Shown here piece after piece: positions 50,315 through 58,563 of a DNA stretch of 64,000 nt. The notes under the pieces were generated by a model, which was not told the origin of the DNA, ran no database searches, and saw only the letters and a program-made list of their open reading frames with translations. Position 1 is the first letter of the stretch. Every line of letters begins with the position of its first letter. This DNA comes from Streptomyces cylindrosporus (GTDB lineage Bacteria; Actinomycetota; Actinomycetes; Streptomycetales; Streptomycetaceae). A program made the position numbers and the translations under genes. The DNA lies in the NCBI RefSeq assembly GCF_022698165.1, contig NZ_JALDAY010000012.1, positions 62,001 to 126,000 of the forward strand. The letters run 5' to 3'.

Positions 50315-52111
50315 GTGACTACCACCGCCGCCTCCACCTCCTCCCACCACCTCTCTCCCGCCTTCCCCGGCCGTGCCCCCTGGGGTACCGCCAGCAAGCT
50401 GCGTGCCTGGCAGCAGGGGGCGATGGAGAAGTACGTCCAGGAGCAGCCGCGTGACTTTCTCGCGGTTGCCACGCCCGGCGCCGGCAAGACGACCTTCGCG
50501 CTGACGCTGGCCTCCTGGCTGCTGCACCACCACGTCGTGCAGCAGGTCACCGTGGTCGCGCCGACCGAGCATCTGAAGAAGCAGTGGGCCGAGGCGGCGG
50601 CGCGGATAGGGATCAAGCTGGACCCCGAGTACAGCGCGGGGCCGCTCGGGAAGGACTACCACGGGGTCGCCGTCACGTACGCCGGTGTCGGTGTGCGGCC
50701 CATGCTCCACCGCAACCGGGTCGAGCAGCGCAAGACCCTCGTCATCCTCGACGAGATCCATCACGCCGGTGACAGCAAGTCCTGGGGCGAGGCCTGTCTG
50801 GAGGCCTTCGAGCCCGCCACGCGGCGGCTCGCGCTCACCGGTACGCCCTTCCGGTCCGACACCAATCCCATCCCCTTCGTGACGTACGAGGAGGGGAACG
50901 ACGGGATCCGGCGGTCCGCCGCCGACTACACCTACGGGTACGGGAACGCCCTCGCCGATCATGTCGTGCGGCCCGTCATCTTCCTCTCCTACAGCGGCAA
51001 CATGCGCTGGCGCACCAAGGCGGGGGACGAGATCGCCGCCCGGCTCGGTGAGCCGATGACCAAGGACGCCATCAGCCAGGCCTGGCGCACCGCCCTCGAT
51101 CCGCGCGGTGAGTGGATGCCCAGCGTGCTGCGCGCCGCCGACCAGCGGCTCACGGAAGTGCGCAAGGCCATCCCGGACGCCGGTGCCCTCGTCATCGCCT
51201 CCGACCAGGACTCCGCCCGCGCCTACGCCAAGCTGATCCGCGAGATCACCGGCAGCAAGGCCACCCTCGTCCTCTCCGACGACGCCGGCGCCTCCAAGCG
51301 GATCGACGACTTCAGCGAGAGCAACGACCGGTGGATGGTCGCGGTCCGTATGGTCTCGGAAGGTGTCGACGTGCCCCGGCTCGCGGTCGGGGTCTACGCC
51401 ACCACCATCTCCACGCCCCTCTTCTTCGCCCAGGCCGTCGGACGCTTCGTGCGGTCCCGGCGGCGCGGCGAGACCGCCTCCGTCTTCCTCCCCACTGTCC
51501 CCGACCTCCTCACCTTCGCCAACGAGATGGAGGTCGAGCGCGACCACGCCCTCGACAAGCCGAAGAAGGAGGGCGAGGAGGACCCGTACGCCGAATCCGA
51601 GAAGGAGATGGAGGAGGCGAACAAGGAGCAGGACGAGGACACCGGCGAGCAGGAGCAGTTCGCCTTCGAGGCGCTGGAGTCCGAGGCGGTCTTCGACCGG
51701 GTGCTGTACGACGGCGCCGAGTTCGGCATGCAGGCGCACCCGGGGAGCGAGGAGGAGCAGGACTACCTCGGCATCCCGGGGCTCCTTGAGCCCGACCAGG
51801 TGCAGCTTCTTCTCCAGAAGCGGCAGGCCCGGCAGATCGCGCACAGCCGCAAGAAGCCGGACAGCGAGGCCGACCTGCTGGAACTGCCCGCCGAGCGGCG
51901 GCCCGTCGTCTCGCACAAGGAGATGATGGAGCTCCGCAAGCAGCTCAACACGATGGTGAGTGCGTACGTCCATCAGAGCGGCAAGCCGCACGGGGTCATC
52001 CACACCGAGCTGCGGCGCGTGTGCGGCGGGCCGCCGAGCGCCGAGGCCACGGCCGGTCAGCTGCGGCAGCGGATCGCCAAGGTGCAGGAGTGGGCCACGC
52101 GGATGCGCTGA
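50315..52111 (+). CDS. DEAD/DEAH-type SF2 helicase
   Basis: A 598-residue superfamily-2 helicase. Walker A TPGAGKTT is at residues 53-60, motif II reads ILDEIHHAGD, motif III ALTGTPFRSD, and motif VI AQAVGRFVRSRRRGE. A strongly acidic Glu/Lys-rich linker (about 410-455) separates the helicase core from the C-terminal region, where LLELPAERRPVVSHKEMMELRKQL suggests helices. The nucleic-acid target is unknown. GTG 50315 has GGAGA upstream. It follows the toxin-antitoxin pair but has its own promoter candidate. Confidence 0.88.
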   Translation: MTTTAASTSSHHLSPAFPGRAPWGTASKLRAWQQGAMEKYVQEQPRDFLAVATPGAGKTTFALTLASWLLHHHVVQQVTVVAPTEHLKKQWAEAAARIGIKLDPEYSAGPLGKDYHGVAVTYAGVGVRPMLHRNRVEQRKTLVILDEIHHAGDSKSWGEACLEAFEPATRRLALTGTPFRSDTNPIPFVTYEEGNDGIRRSAADYTYGYGNALADHVVRPVIFLSYSGNMRWRTKAGDEIAARLGEPMTKDAISQAWRTALDPRGEWMPSVLRAADQRLTEVRKAIPDAGALVIASDQDSARAYAKLIREITGSKATLVLSDDAGASKRIDDFSESNDRWMVAVRMVSEGVDVPRLAVGVYATTISTPLFFAQAVGRFVRSRRRGETASVFLPTVPDLLTFANEMEVERDHALDKPKKEGEEDPYAESEKEMEEANKEQDEDTGEQEQFAFEALESEAVFDRVLYDGAEFGMQAHPGSEEEQDYLGIPGLLEPDQVQLLLQKRQARQIAHSRKKPDSEADLLELPAERRPVVSHKEMMELRKQLNTMVSAYVHQSGKPHGVIHTELRRVCGGPPSAEATAGQLRQRIAKVQEWATRMR

Positions 52112-52286
52112 CACGCGCCCGCGCTCCCTGCGCACGCCGTACGTATCCGGACAAACGGAGTTACTCCCTCCCCGTATGTGCCCGGATTCTGGACGGAGAC
52201 TTCCGCTCAGCGAACCCCCTTCGCTACTGTCCCGCTACGCACACGCCCCGTGGCAGCGCCGCCGCGGAGCGCAGCCGTGAAGCGAC

Positions 52287-52324
52287 GCGGCCCGGTATCG
52301 GCCGGGCCGCCGGCCGATCGGCGG
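52287..52324 (+). repeat. two mutually exclusive hairpins upstream of the IclR gene
   Basis: Hairpin A pairs GCGGCCCGG (52287-52295) with CCGGGCCGC (52302-52310). Hairpin B pairs CCGCCG (52307-52312) with CGGCGG (52319-52324). They share 52307-52310, so only one can form at a time. This is either the helicase terminator or an alternative-fold leader. The rest of 52112-52408 holds no supportable gene. Confidence 0.5.
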
Positions 52325-52408
52325 CCTCTGTTGCGCGTCACTGACGGGACTCGGTGACGCATCGCCGCGCGGAGGTCGTCGACCTCACCACTTGGAGGAG
52401 TGGGCGTC

Positions 52409-53050
52409 GTGACCGCGGAGACCTCTCAGACGCTCGACCGAGGACTGCGTGTCCTCAAGCTGCTGGCCGACACGGACCATGGGCTGACCGTCACCGAGCT
52501 ATCCAACCGACTGGGCGTGAACCGGACCGTGGTGTACCGGTTGCTCGCCACGCTTGAACAACACGCGCTCGTACGCCGGGACCTGGGCGGTCGCGCCCGC
52601 GTCGGGCTGGGAGTGCTGCGCCTCGGGCGGCAGGTGCATCCGCTGGTGCGGGAGGCCGCGCTGCCGGCGCTGCGTTCGTTGGCCGAGGACATAGGGGCGA
52701 CCGCGCATCTGACGCTGGTGGACGGGGCCGACGCCCTGGCCGTCGCCGTCGTCGAGCCCACCTGGACGGACTATCACGTGGCCTACCGGGCCGGCTTCCG
52801 GCATCCGCTGGACCGCGGGGCGGCCGGCAAGGCGATTCTCGCCGCGCGGGCCAAGCCGGTGCAGGAGCCCGGATACACCCTGACGCACGGGGAGTTGGAG
52901 GCGGGGGCCAGTGGGGCCGCGGCTCCGCTGATCGGGGTCACGGGGGTGGAGGGCAGCGTCGGAGTCGTGATGCTGGCCGACGCCGTGCCCGAGCGCGTCG
53001 GGCCGCGGGTGGTGGACGCGGCGAAGGAGGTCGCGGAAGCCCTGCGCTGA
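52409..53050 (+). CDS. IclR-family transcriptional regulator
   Basis: A 213-residue IclR regulator: winged helix TLDRGLRVLKLLADTDHGLTV and NRLGVNRTVVYRLLATLEQH, then a GAF-like effector domain with DRGAAGKAIL. It is shorter than the usual 250-residue family length at the C-terminus. GTG 52409 is used because GGAGGAG lies 8 nt upstream. In S. coelicolor an IclR regulator, HpdR, encoded near hppD represses hppD and hpdA; this gene's position relative to hppD would fit an HpdR orthologue, but that is inference from memory. Confidence 0.88.
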   Translation: MTAETSQTLDRGLRVLKLLADTDHGLTVTELSNRLGVNRTVVYRLLATLEQHALVRRDLGGRARVGLGVLRLGRQVHPLVREAALPALRSLAEDIGATAHLTLVDGADALAVAVVEPTWTDYHVAYRAGFRHPLDRGAAGKAILAARAKPVQEPGYTLTHGELEAGASGAAAPLIGVTGVEGSVGVVMLADAVPERVGPRVVDAAKEVAEALR

Positions 53051-53061
53051 ACCATCATCAC

Positions 53062-53082
53062 CGGCTATCGGCTATCGGCTAC
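53062..53082. repeat. 7-bp tandem repeat between IclR and PucR genes
   Basis: Three copies of CGGCTAT (the last CGGCTAC) at 53062-53082, in the 140-bp space between the convergent IclR and PucR genes. No strong terminator hairpin is visible there. Confidence 0.6.
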
Positions 53083-53190
53083 CGACAGTTACGCCGACTT
53101 CAGTCGTCCCCTCCGCATCATCAAGGGCCATGACCAGCCCGGAGGCGGAGGGAACGGCAGTTGGACTCGGCGGCGCTGGCCTGCAGCCGC

Positions 53191-54765
53191 TCAGGCGCCG
53201 GCTGGGCCGAGCCCCGCGAGCGTCCTCAACTGCAGCCACAGCACCAGCCGTTCGTCGGGATCGTCGAGGTCGATCCCGATGTGCCGCTGGGCCTGGCGCA
53301 GCCGGTAGCGGCAGGTGTTCGGGTGGACGGCGAGCAGCTTCGCCGCCCTGGCCATGTCGCAGCCCGCGTCGAACCAACTCACCAGCGTGCGCGCGTAGTC
53401 GGTGCCGTTCGCCGAGTCGTACGCCAGCACCCGCCGCCACGCCCCCGCGCTCAACTCCCGCCGCTCGCCCATGACTTCGGTCAGCCGCAGCAGTGTGACC
53501 CGCGCGCGCACCTCGTCCACGGTCGCCACCGGCAGCCGCGGCCCCAGCACCCGCAGCACCAGGTCCGCGTCCTCCCGCGAGGCCGCCGCCTCCGCCGCCC
53601 CGGCCACCACCTCGCCCAGCGCCGCCCGCACCGGCACCCGCAGCGCCTGCCCGGCCCGCGCCACGATGTCCTCCGCCAGCCGCTTGTGGCTCCCGCCGCC
53701 GGGTGCGTCGGACCGGGTCCCGGGTGCGGGCAGCAGCGCGTACACCACCCCGTCGACCAGCACACACGCGTGCCGCCCGTAACGCGCCTCGCACTGCAGC
53801 CGTACGACGTCCAGGAGCCGCAGCGCGGTCTGCTCGCTGTCCGGGAGGCTCACTGTATCCAGGACGAAGGCGGCCACCCGCACGGCACCCTCAAGTCCCA
53901 GCCGCTGCACGGCCGTTGGTGCGTCCGCTGTCCCGTCCAGGAGGCGGCGCAGGAGGTCGCTGTTCTGGTGGCGGGCCAGCTCCTGGGCGGCGCGGGCCCG
54001 CAGCAGGAGCAGGGCGGCCGTGGACGCGCCCTGCACGAGGGTCTGTTCGGCGTCGGCGGCTAGGGTGCCGTCGTCGACCACCCAGATCGAGCCGAGGGTC
54101 TCGCCGCCGGCCCGCACGGCGACCGCGAGCCGGGGCAGGTCGCCCTCGTGGAGCGCGGGCAGCCGTACGGGACCGTCGGCCGCGAACAGCACCCGGTACT
54201 GCTCGGTGTAACGACTGCGTGAACTGGCCGGCACCCGCAGGCCGAGGATGCCCTCGCGCCGGTCCTCGTCGACCGGCTGGCCGGACACGGTCGAGTAGGC
54301 GAGGATCCGCTGGCGCGGGTCCTCCACGGCCGTCGCCCCGCCGGTCGCCGTGGCCACCGCGTCCGCGAGCGCGAACAGGTCCCCGTGCCCGCCGGCCGCC
54401 GGCGCGGGGCGGGCGCCGATCGCCGAGCTCAGCAGCAGATGCACGTGGTGCCAGGCCGCGTCCTCGGCGGCCGACAGCAGCGCGAGCCCGCACGCCTCCG
54501 CCTCGCCCACCGGCCCGTCCCCGCCGCGCACCACCACCCCGGCCATCCCGGCCTCCGCCGCCGCCCGCACCAACGGCCCCGCGGCCGCCGCCCGCACCCC
54601 CACCGCCAGCAGCAACGCCCCCGGCGTCCGGCCGAGCGGCACATTGGCGTCGTACAGCACCGCCTCCGTCACGGGCGCGGCGAGCCCGGCGGCGGGCGCG
54701 GTGTGCAGGCGTACGGAGGTGCCGCCGACGACGTCGAGGAGGTCGCCGAGGGTGCAGGCGTCCAC
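53191..54765 (-). CDS. PucR-family transcriptional regulator
   Basis: A 524-residue regulator of PucR/CdaR type. An N-terminal PucR sensory domain (LGDLLDVVGG, VLYDANVPLG) is followed by a GGDEF-like middle domain and a C-terminal helix-turn-helix with WFDAGCDMARAAKLLAVHPNTCRYRLRQ. The GTG start has AAGGAG 4 nt upstream. It is divergent from the acetyltransferase-racemase pair over a 103-bp spacer and probably activates it; PucR proteins often sense amino-acid or purine metabolites. Confidence 0.92.
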   Translation of the reverse strand: MDACTLGDLLDVVGGTSVRLHTAPAAGLAAPVTEAVLYDANVPLGRTPGALLLAVGVRAAAAGPLVRAAAEAGMAGVVVRGGDGPVGEAEACGLALLSAAEDAAWHHVHLLLSSAIGARPAPAAGGHGDLFALADAVATATGGATAVEDPRQRILAYSTVSGQPVDEDRREGILGLRVPASSRSRYTEQYRVLFAADGPVRLPALHEGDLPRLAVAVRAGGETLGSIWVVDDGTLAADAEQTLVQGASTAALLLLRARAAQELARHQNSDLLRRLLDGTADAPTAVQRLGLEGAVRVAAFVLDTVSLPDSEQTALRLLDVVRLQCEARYGRHACVLVDGVVYALLPAPGTRSDAPGGGSHKRLAEDIVARAGQALRVPVRAALGEVVAGAAEAAASREDADLVLRVLGPRLPVATVDEVRARVTLLRLTEVMGERRELSAGAWRRVLAYDSANGTDYARTLVSWFDAGCDMARAAKLLAVHPNTCRYRLRQAQRHIGIDLDDPDERLVLWLQLRTLAGLGPAGA

Positions 54766-54868
54766 GGGGCTCCTTCAGCAGACGGTTGGCTGATCCGGAA
54801 ACGAACGTACGCATGCCTTGTCCGTCCGCACAATGTGAGGACCACCGCCTGCTCGCGAGACTCGTCCC

Positions 54869-55663
54869 ATGACTCTCGACCGTCCGCCCGGGGTGAGCAT
54901 TCGTACCGTTCGCGACGTCGCCGGCCTTGCCGCCGTCGCCGACTACTTCAGTGACGTCTGGCAGACCCCGCGCACCGCCCCGCCCTACCCGGCCGAGGTG
55001 CTGCACAGCCTGGTCCACGCGGGCGGGGCCGTGCACGCCGCGTACGTCGGCACGCGGCCGACGGGGGCATCGGTCGCCGTGTTCGGGCCGGGCGGCGACA
55101 CGTACTCGCTGGTCGCCGCCGCCGAGCGGGGGCTCGGGTTGGCGGTGAAGCAGGCCCAGCGGGACTGGGCCCTCGGCGTCGGCGCCCGCACCATGCGCTG
55201 GACCTTCGACCCGCTGGTCGGCCGCAACGCCCGCTTCAACCTGGTCAAGCTGGGTGCCACGGGGACCGAGTACCTCGTCGACTTCTACGGCCCCATGGCG
55301 GACGGGGTGAACGACGGGGACGAGAGCGACCGGGTGACGGTGACGTGGGAGCTAGGGGAACTGGGGAAGCTGGGGGAGCCCTCACCCCCGTACGAGCCCG
55401 GTGAGGGAGACCGCGAAACGGCCCCCGCCACCCACACCGCCCCCGACGGCGGCACCCTCGCCCGTCGCGATCCCGACGGCCGGCGGATCTGGTGCCGGGT
55501 CCCCGAGGACATCGTCGGACTCCGCGCCGCCGACCCGGACCTCGCCCTGCGCTGGCGGCGGGCGGTGCGCGAGGTGTTCGTGGCGGCCTTCGCGGAGGGC
55601 TTCACGGCGACGGGGATGTCCCGGGACGGCTGGTACACGCTCACCCGGAGGGCCACGGCATGA
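54869..55663 (+). CDS. GNAT acyltransferase paired with amino-acid racemase
   Basis: A 264-residue predicted acyltransferase of the COG3375 type, with VAAAERGLGLAVKQAQRDWA, MRWTFDPLVGRNARFNLVKLGA and a YLVDFYGPMADGVN block. Homologues encoded next to N-succinylamino-acid racemase succinylate D-amino acids in a known D-to-L conversion pathway. A Pro/Glu-rich insert near residues 165-195 is unusual. The ATG overlaps nothing upstream, but its stop overlaps the racemase ATG (ATGA, 55660-55663), so the two are coupled. Confidence 0.87.
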   Translation: MTLDRPPGVSIRTVRDVAGLAAVADYFSDVWQTPRTAPPYPAEVLHSLVHAGGAVHAAYVGTRPTGASVAVFGPGGDTYSLVAAAERGLGLAVKQAQRDWALGVGARTMRWTFDPLVGRNARFNLVKLGATGTEYLVDFYGPMADGVNDGDESDRVTVTWELGELGKLGEPSPPYEPGEGDRETAPATHTAPDGGTLARRDPDGRRIWCRVPEDIVGLRAADPDLALRWRRAVREVFVAAFAEGFTATGMSRDGWYTLTRRATA

Positions 55664-56772
55664 AGCTCGAACGCGTAGAGCTCGTCCACGTGGCGATCCC
55701 CCTGGTCACACCCTTCCGCACCTCCTTCGGCACGATGACGACGAAGGACACCTTCCTCCTCCACGTCGTCACGGACGCGGCCGAGGGCTGGTCGGAGTTC
55801 GCCGCGGACCCCGAGCCGCTGTACTGCTCGGAGTTCACGGCCGGCGCGGAACTCGTGCTCAGGGACTTCCTGCTGCCGAGGGCGGCGGCGCTCCCCGACC
55901 TCACGACCCCGCTGCTGGCCCCCGCCATGGCCAAGGTCAAGGGCCACGAGCTGGCGAAGGCGGCGCTGGAGACGGCCGTCCTGGACGCGGAACTGCGGTC
56001 GTACGGCATGCCGTTGGCGACGTATCTGGGCGCGGTGCGGGACCGGGTGCCGGCGGGCGTCTCGGTCGGCATCAAGGAGTCCGTCCCCGAACTGCTGGAC
56101 GACGTCGAGCGCTGCCTCGCCGAGGGTTACGTCCGTATCAAGCTGAAGATCGAACCGGGCTGGGACCTCGATCCGGTACGGGCCGTACGCGACCGCTTCG
56201 GCGACGCGCTGCCGCTCCAGGTCGACGCCAACACGGCGTACACGCTCGCCGACGCGGAGCACCTGCGGCGCCTGGACGAGTTCGGGCTGCTGCTGATCGA
56301 GGAGCCGCTGGACGAGAACAACCTGTACGCCCACGCGCAGCTGCAGAAACGCCTGCGCACCCCCGTCTGCCTGGACGAGTCCCTCCACAACGCCCGCGAC
56401 GCCGCGTCCGCGATCGCGCTGGACGCGTGCCGGGTGGTGAACGTGAAACCGGCCCGCGTCGGCGGTTACCTGGAGGCCCGCCGCATCCACGACGTGGCCC
56501 ACGCGCACGGCGTGCCCGTGTGGTGCGGCGGCATGCTGGAGACGGGGATCGGCCGCGCGCCGAACCTCGCGCTGGCCGCCCTTCCCGGCTTCACGCTCCC
56601 CGGCGACACGTCGGCGTCGAGCCGGTACTTCGCCGAGGACCTCACGGAGCCGTTCGTGCTGCGGGACGGCTGTCTGGCGGTTCCGACGACTCCGGGAATC
56701 GGTACCGAACCGCTGCCGGAGGCGCTGCGGCGCTTCACGCTGGAACGGCGAGACTTGTACGTAAGCCGATAG
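55660..56772 (+). CDS. N-succinylamino-acid racemase / o-succinylbenzoate synthase (enolase superfamily)
   Basis: A 370-residue muconate-lactonizing-subgroup enolase. Catalytic Lys161-x-Lys163, metal ligands Asp189, Glu214 and Asp239, and the second base Lys263 are all present, and the Lys163, Asp189, Glu214, Asp239 and Lys263 numbering is that of the Amycolatopsis N-acylamino-acid racemase. Such enzymes can also be o-succinylbenzoate synthases for menaquinone, but the coupled GNAT gene and lack of other men genes favour N-succinylamino-acid racemization. No desuccinylase gene is nearby. A 12-bp tandem repeat starts at its stop codon. Confidence 0.9.
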   Translation: MKLERVELVHVAIPLVTPFRTSFGTMTTKDTFLLHVVTDAAEGWSEFAADPEPLYCSEFTAGAELVLRDFLLPRAAALPDLTTPLLAPAMAKVKGHELAKAALETAVLDAELRSYGMPLATYLGAVRDRVPAGVSVGIKESVPELLDDVERCLAEGYVRIKLKIEPGWDLDPVRAVRDRFGDALPLQVDANTAYTLADAEHLRRLDEFGLLLIEEPLDENNLYAHAQLQKRLRTPVCLDESLHNARDAASAIALDACRVVNVKPARVGGYLEARRIHDVAHAHGVPVWCGGMLETGIGRAPNLALAALPGFTLPGDTSASSRYFAEDLTEPFVLRDGCLAVPTTPGIGTEPLPEALRRFTLERRDLYVSR

Positions 56773-56808
56773 GTAAGCGGATACGCGAGCCGATACGTAA
56801 GCCGACCG
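56761..56808 (+). repeat. 12-bp tandem repeat, four units
   Basis: Four contiguous units of the GTAAGCCGATAG type (56761, 56773, 56785, 56797) with 1-4 differences each. The first unit includes the racemase stop codon and the last ends 40 nt before the Lon-like protease start. Confidence 0.85.
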
Positions 56809-56847
56809 GCGCCTGGCCGGAAGTCACCGTCACGTTAGATTGATCCC

Positions 56848-57639
56848 GTGCTCTCTCGCCTCACACGCCCCCAGGCCCTCGCCGTCTGTGCCGTGCCCGT
56901 CGTGGCGCTGCTCGCCACGGCGGTGTTCGCGCCGCTGCCGTTCTCGCTGGCGCAGCCCGGGATGACGGCGAACGTGCTGGCCGACAACAAGGGGACTCCC
57001 GTGATCACGATCTCGGGGGCGCCGGTGCGGAAGACGACCGGGCAGTTGCGGATGACGACGATCGAGGCGACCAACCCGGACACGCGGGTGTCGCTCGGTG
57101 ACGTGCTGTCGGCGTGGTTCGCCACGGACAAGGCGGTCATGCCGCGGGACTCCGTGTATCCGAGCGGGCAGAGCACCAAGCAGATCGAGGAGCACAACAC
57201 CGAGCAGATGAAGGAGTCCCAGGACGAGGCGACGCAGGCCGCGCTGGACTACCTCCACCTCAGCGACAAGAACGTCAAGGTGACGCTGAAGCTGGCGGAC
57301 GTGGGCGGTCCCAGCGCGGGGCTGCTCTTCACGCTGGGCATCATCGACAAGCTCGACGGGAACGGCAGCGGGGGCGAGCTCACGGGGGGTCGCAACATCG
57401 CCGGTACGGGGACCATCGACGCCGACGGGAAGGTCGGGGCGGTGGGGGGTGTCGCGCTGAAGACGCAGGCGGCTCGGAGGGATGGGGCGACGGTGTTTCT
57501 GGTGCCGAAGGATGAGTGCGGGGATGCGAAGGCGGAGTTGCCGAAGGGGTTGCGGCTGATTCCGGTGACCACGCTCAAGGGGGCTGTGAACTCGCTGGTG
57601 GCGCTGGAGACGGGGAAGGGGTCTGTGCCTGGCTGTTGA
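56848..57639 (+). CDS. secreted Lon-like (S16) protease domain protein
   Basis: A 263-residue protein with an N-terminal signal/anchor (residues 8-30) and a C-terminal S16 protease domain. The catalytic dyad is Ser156 in VGGPSAGLLF and Lys205 in GVALKTQAARR. Unlike YlbL-type relatives, I see no clear PDZ domain between anchor and protease. It acts outside the membrane; the substrate is unknown. The GTG at 56848 gives the complete signal sequence; no strong ribosome-binding site is visible. Confidence 0.88.
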   Translation: MLSRLTRPQALAVCAVPVVALLATAVFAPLPFSLAQPGMTANVLADNKGTPVITISGAPVRKTTGQLRMTTIEATNPDTRVSLGDVLSAWFATDKAVMPRDSVYPSGQSTKQIEEHNTEQMKESQDEATQAALDYLHLSDKNVKVTLKLADVGGPSAGLLFTLGIIDKLDGNGSGGELTGGRNIAGTGTIDADGKVGAVGGVALKTQAARRDGATVFLVPKDECGDAKAELPKGLRLIPVTTLKGAVNSLVALETGKGSVPGC

Positions 57640-57661
57640 GGGCCGGGTGCGGGGCGGTGGG

Positions 57662-57735
57662 GGCTGGTCGCGCCCACGCGGCGGAGCCGCATATCGATAC
57701 AGCCCCGCGCCCCTTAGACGCCCCTGCGGGGCGAT
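57662..57735 (+). repeat. dispersed Streptomyces repeat
   Basis: The segment with GGCTGGTCGCGCCCACGCGG and CAGCCCCGCGCCCCT resembles a repeat I remember as scattered between Streptomyces genes. It includes CCCCGC...GCGGGG arms (57704-57709 and 57726-57731) that could terminate the Lon-like gene, and it encodes the last residues of the small minus-strand ORF. Confidence 0.5.
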
Positions 57736-57911
57736 AGCTGGGGTGCTGGTGTTGCCAGGCGTAGGCCTACTTCCACTAACGTCCAGCCGACTCGGGTGCG
57801 GAGGGGGCGATGGGGGCGGGTTGCCGCGGCTTGGTTGTGGGCTTTGGCTTCGGCCTGGAGTTCGGCGGCGCGGGTGTGGTGCAGGGTGAGATGGATCCCA
57901 GGGCCGATCAC
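57714..57911 (-). CDS. small actinobacterial protein coupled to ArsR regulator
   Basis: A 65-residue protein starting at a GTG that overlaps the ArsR stop (GTGA, 57911-57908). It carries a HLTLHHTRAAELQAEA stretch and an RTRVGWTLVEVGLRLA motif, a pattern I recall in many unnamed short Streptomyces proteins next to regulators. Its last residues (LSPRRGV) run into a dispersed repeat. Function unknown; coupling suggests it works with, or modulates, the ArsR protein. Confidence 0.7.
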   Translation of the reverse strand: MIGPGIHLTLHHTRAAELQAEAKAHNQAAATRPHRPLRTRVGWTLVEVGLRLATPAPQLSPRRGV

Positions 57912-58504
57912 TGAGTGCTCCTTCGGTCCGATTCGATGGGGAACAGGTGTGTGTGCAGGCGGACCTGTTCTGCTTCAGGGTCGTCCTCGGGGGCTTCGGA
58001 CGCGCGATAGCTGTTGAGCAACTCGTGCAGTCTGTCGATGAGTTCGTGTGCCTGCTCCGGAGTCAGGCGCAGGGTCCAGTCGCTCAGGTCCGTCGAGTGG
58101 TCGGTCCACCGGGGGGACCAGCGGTCACGGGTGGCCAGCCAGGTGGCCAGCTCGCGGTTGCGCTGGTTCACGAGTTCCTGCAGGAGCAGGTCGGCGGCGC
58201 CGCGCACTTGCGGGTCCGTGCTCTGGGACAGTTCGGCGTCCAACGTGATGCCCTTGTCCGCGGCCTGCCACCACCGTTCCCGCCCCTTTCCCTGCTCGGG
58301 CGCGTCCTTGATGAAGCCGTGTGCCGCCAGTTGCCGCAGGTGGTAGCTCGTGGCCCCACTCGACTCGCCCAGTCGTTCGGCGAGCATCGACGCGGTGGCC
58401 GGGCCGTGCCGGCGCAGTGCGTTGAGCAGTTCCATGCGCAGGGGATGAGCGAGGCCGCGCAAGGAGCGTGCGTCGAGCTTCCGTACATCGGGCTGTTCCG
58501 CCAT
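57908..58504 (-). CDS. ArsR-type winged-helix regulator
   Basis: A 198-residue regulator. The N-terminal ArsR/HTH-20 domain is plain: RSLRGLAHPLRMELLNALRR, then ATASMLAERLGESSGATSYHLRQLAAHGF. A C-terminal helical domain follows (ELVNQRNRELATWLA, LIDRLHELLNSY). No metal-binding Cys cluster is seen, so it is not a classical arsenic sensor. The ATG at 58504 lies 4 nt from a large symmetric dyad, implying autorepression. A 65-residue ORF is coupled to its stop. Confidence 0.9.
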   Translation of the reverse strand: MAEQPDVRKLDARSLRGLAHPLRMELLNALRRHGPATASMLAERLGESSGATSYHLRQLAAHGFIKDAPEQGKGRERWWQAADKGITLDAELSQSTDPQVRGAADLLLQELVNQRNRELATWLATRDRWSPRWTDHSTDLSDWTLRLTPEQAHELIDRLHELLNSYRASEAPEDDPEAEQVRLHTHLFPIESDRRSTQ

Positions 58505-58507
58505 GCG

Positions 58508-58553
58508 TACAAAGGTAACTATGCAAAGGACCCTTTGCAACTGGTTCTTTGTA
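58508..58553. promoter_or_regulatory. nested symmetric operator before the ArsR gene
   Basis: Inner arms TGCAAAGG (58522-58529) and CCTTTGCA (58532-58539), and outer arms TACAAAG (58508-58514) and CTTTGTA (58547-58553), share the same exact centre at 58530.5. It fills the 59-bp gap between the ArsR start and the betaine-binding-protein stop. Likely the ArsR binding site; the inner stem could also terminate the ABC operon. Confidence 0.78.
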
Positions 58554-58563
58554 AGTCCCGTCC

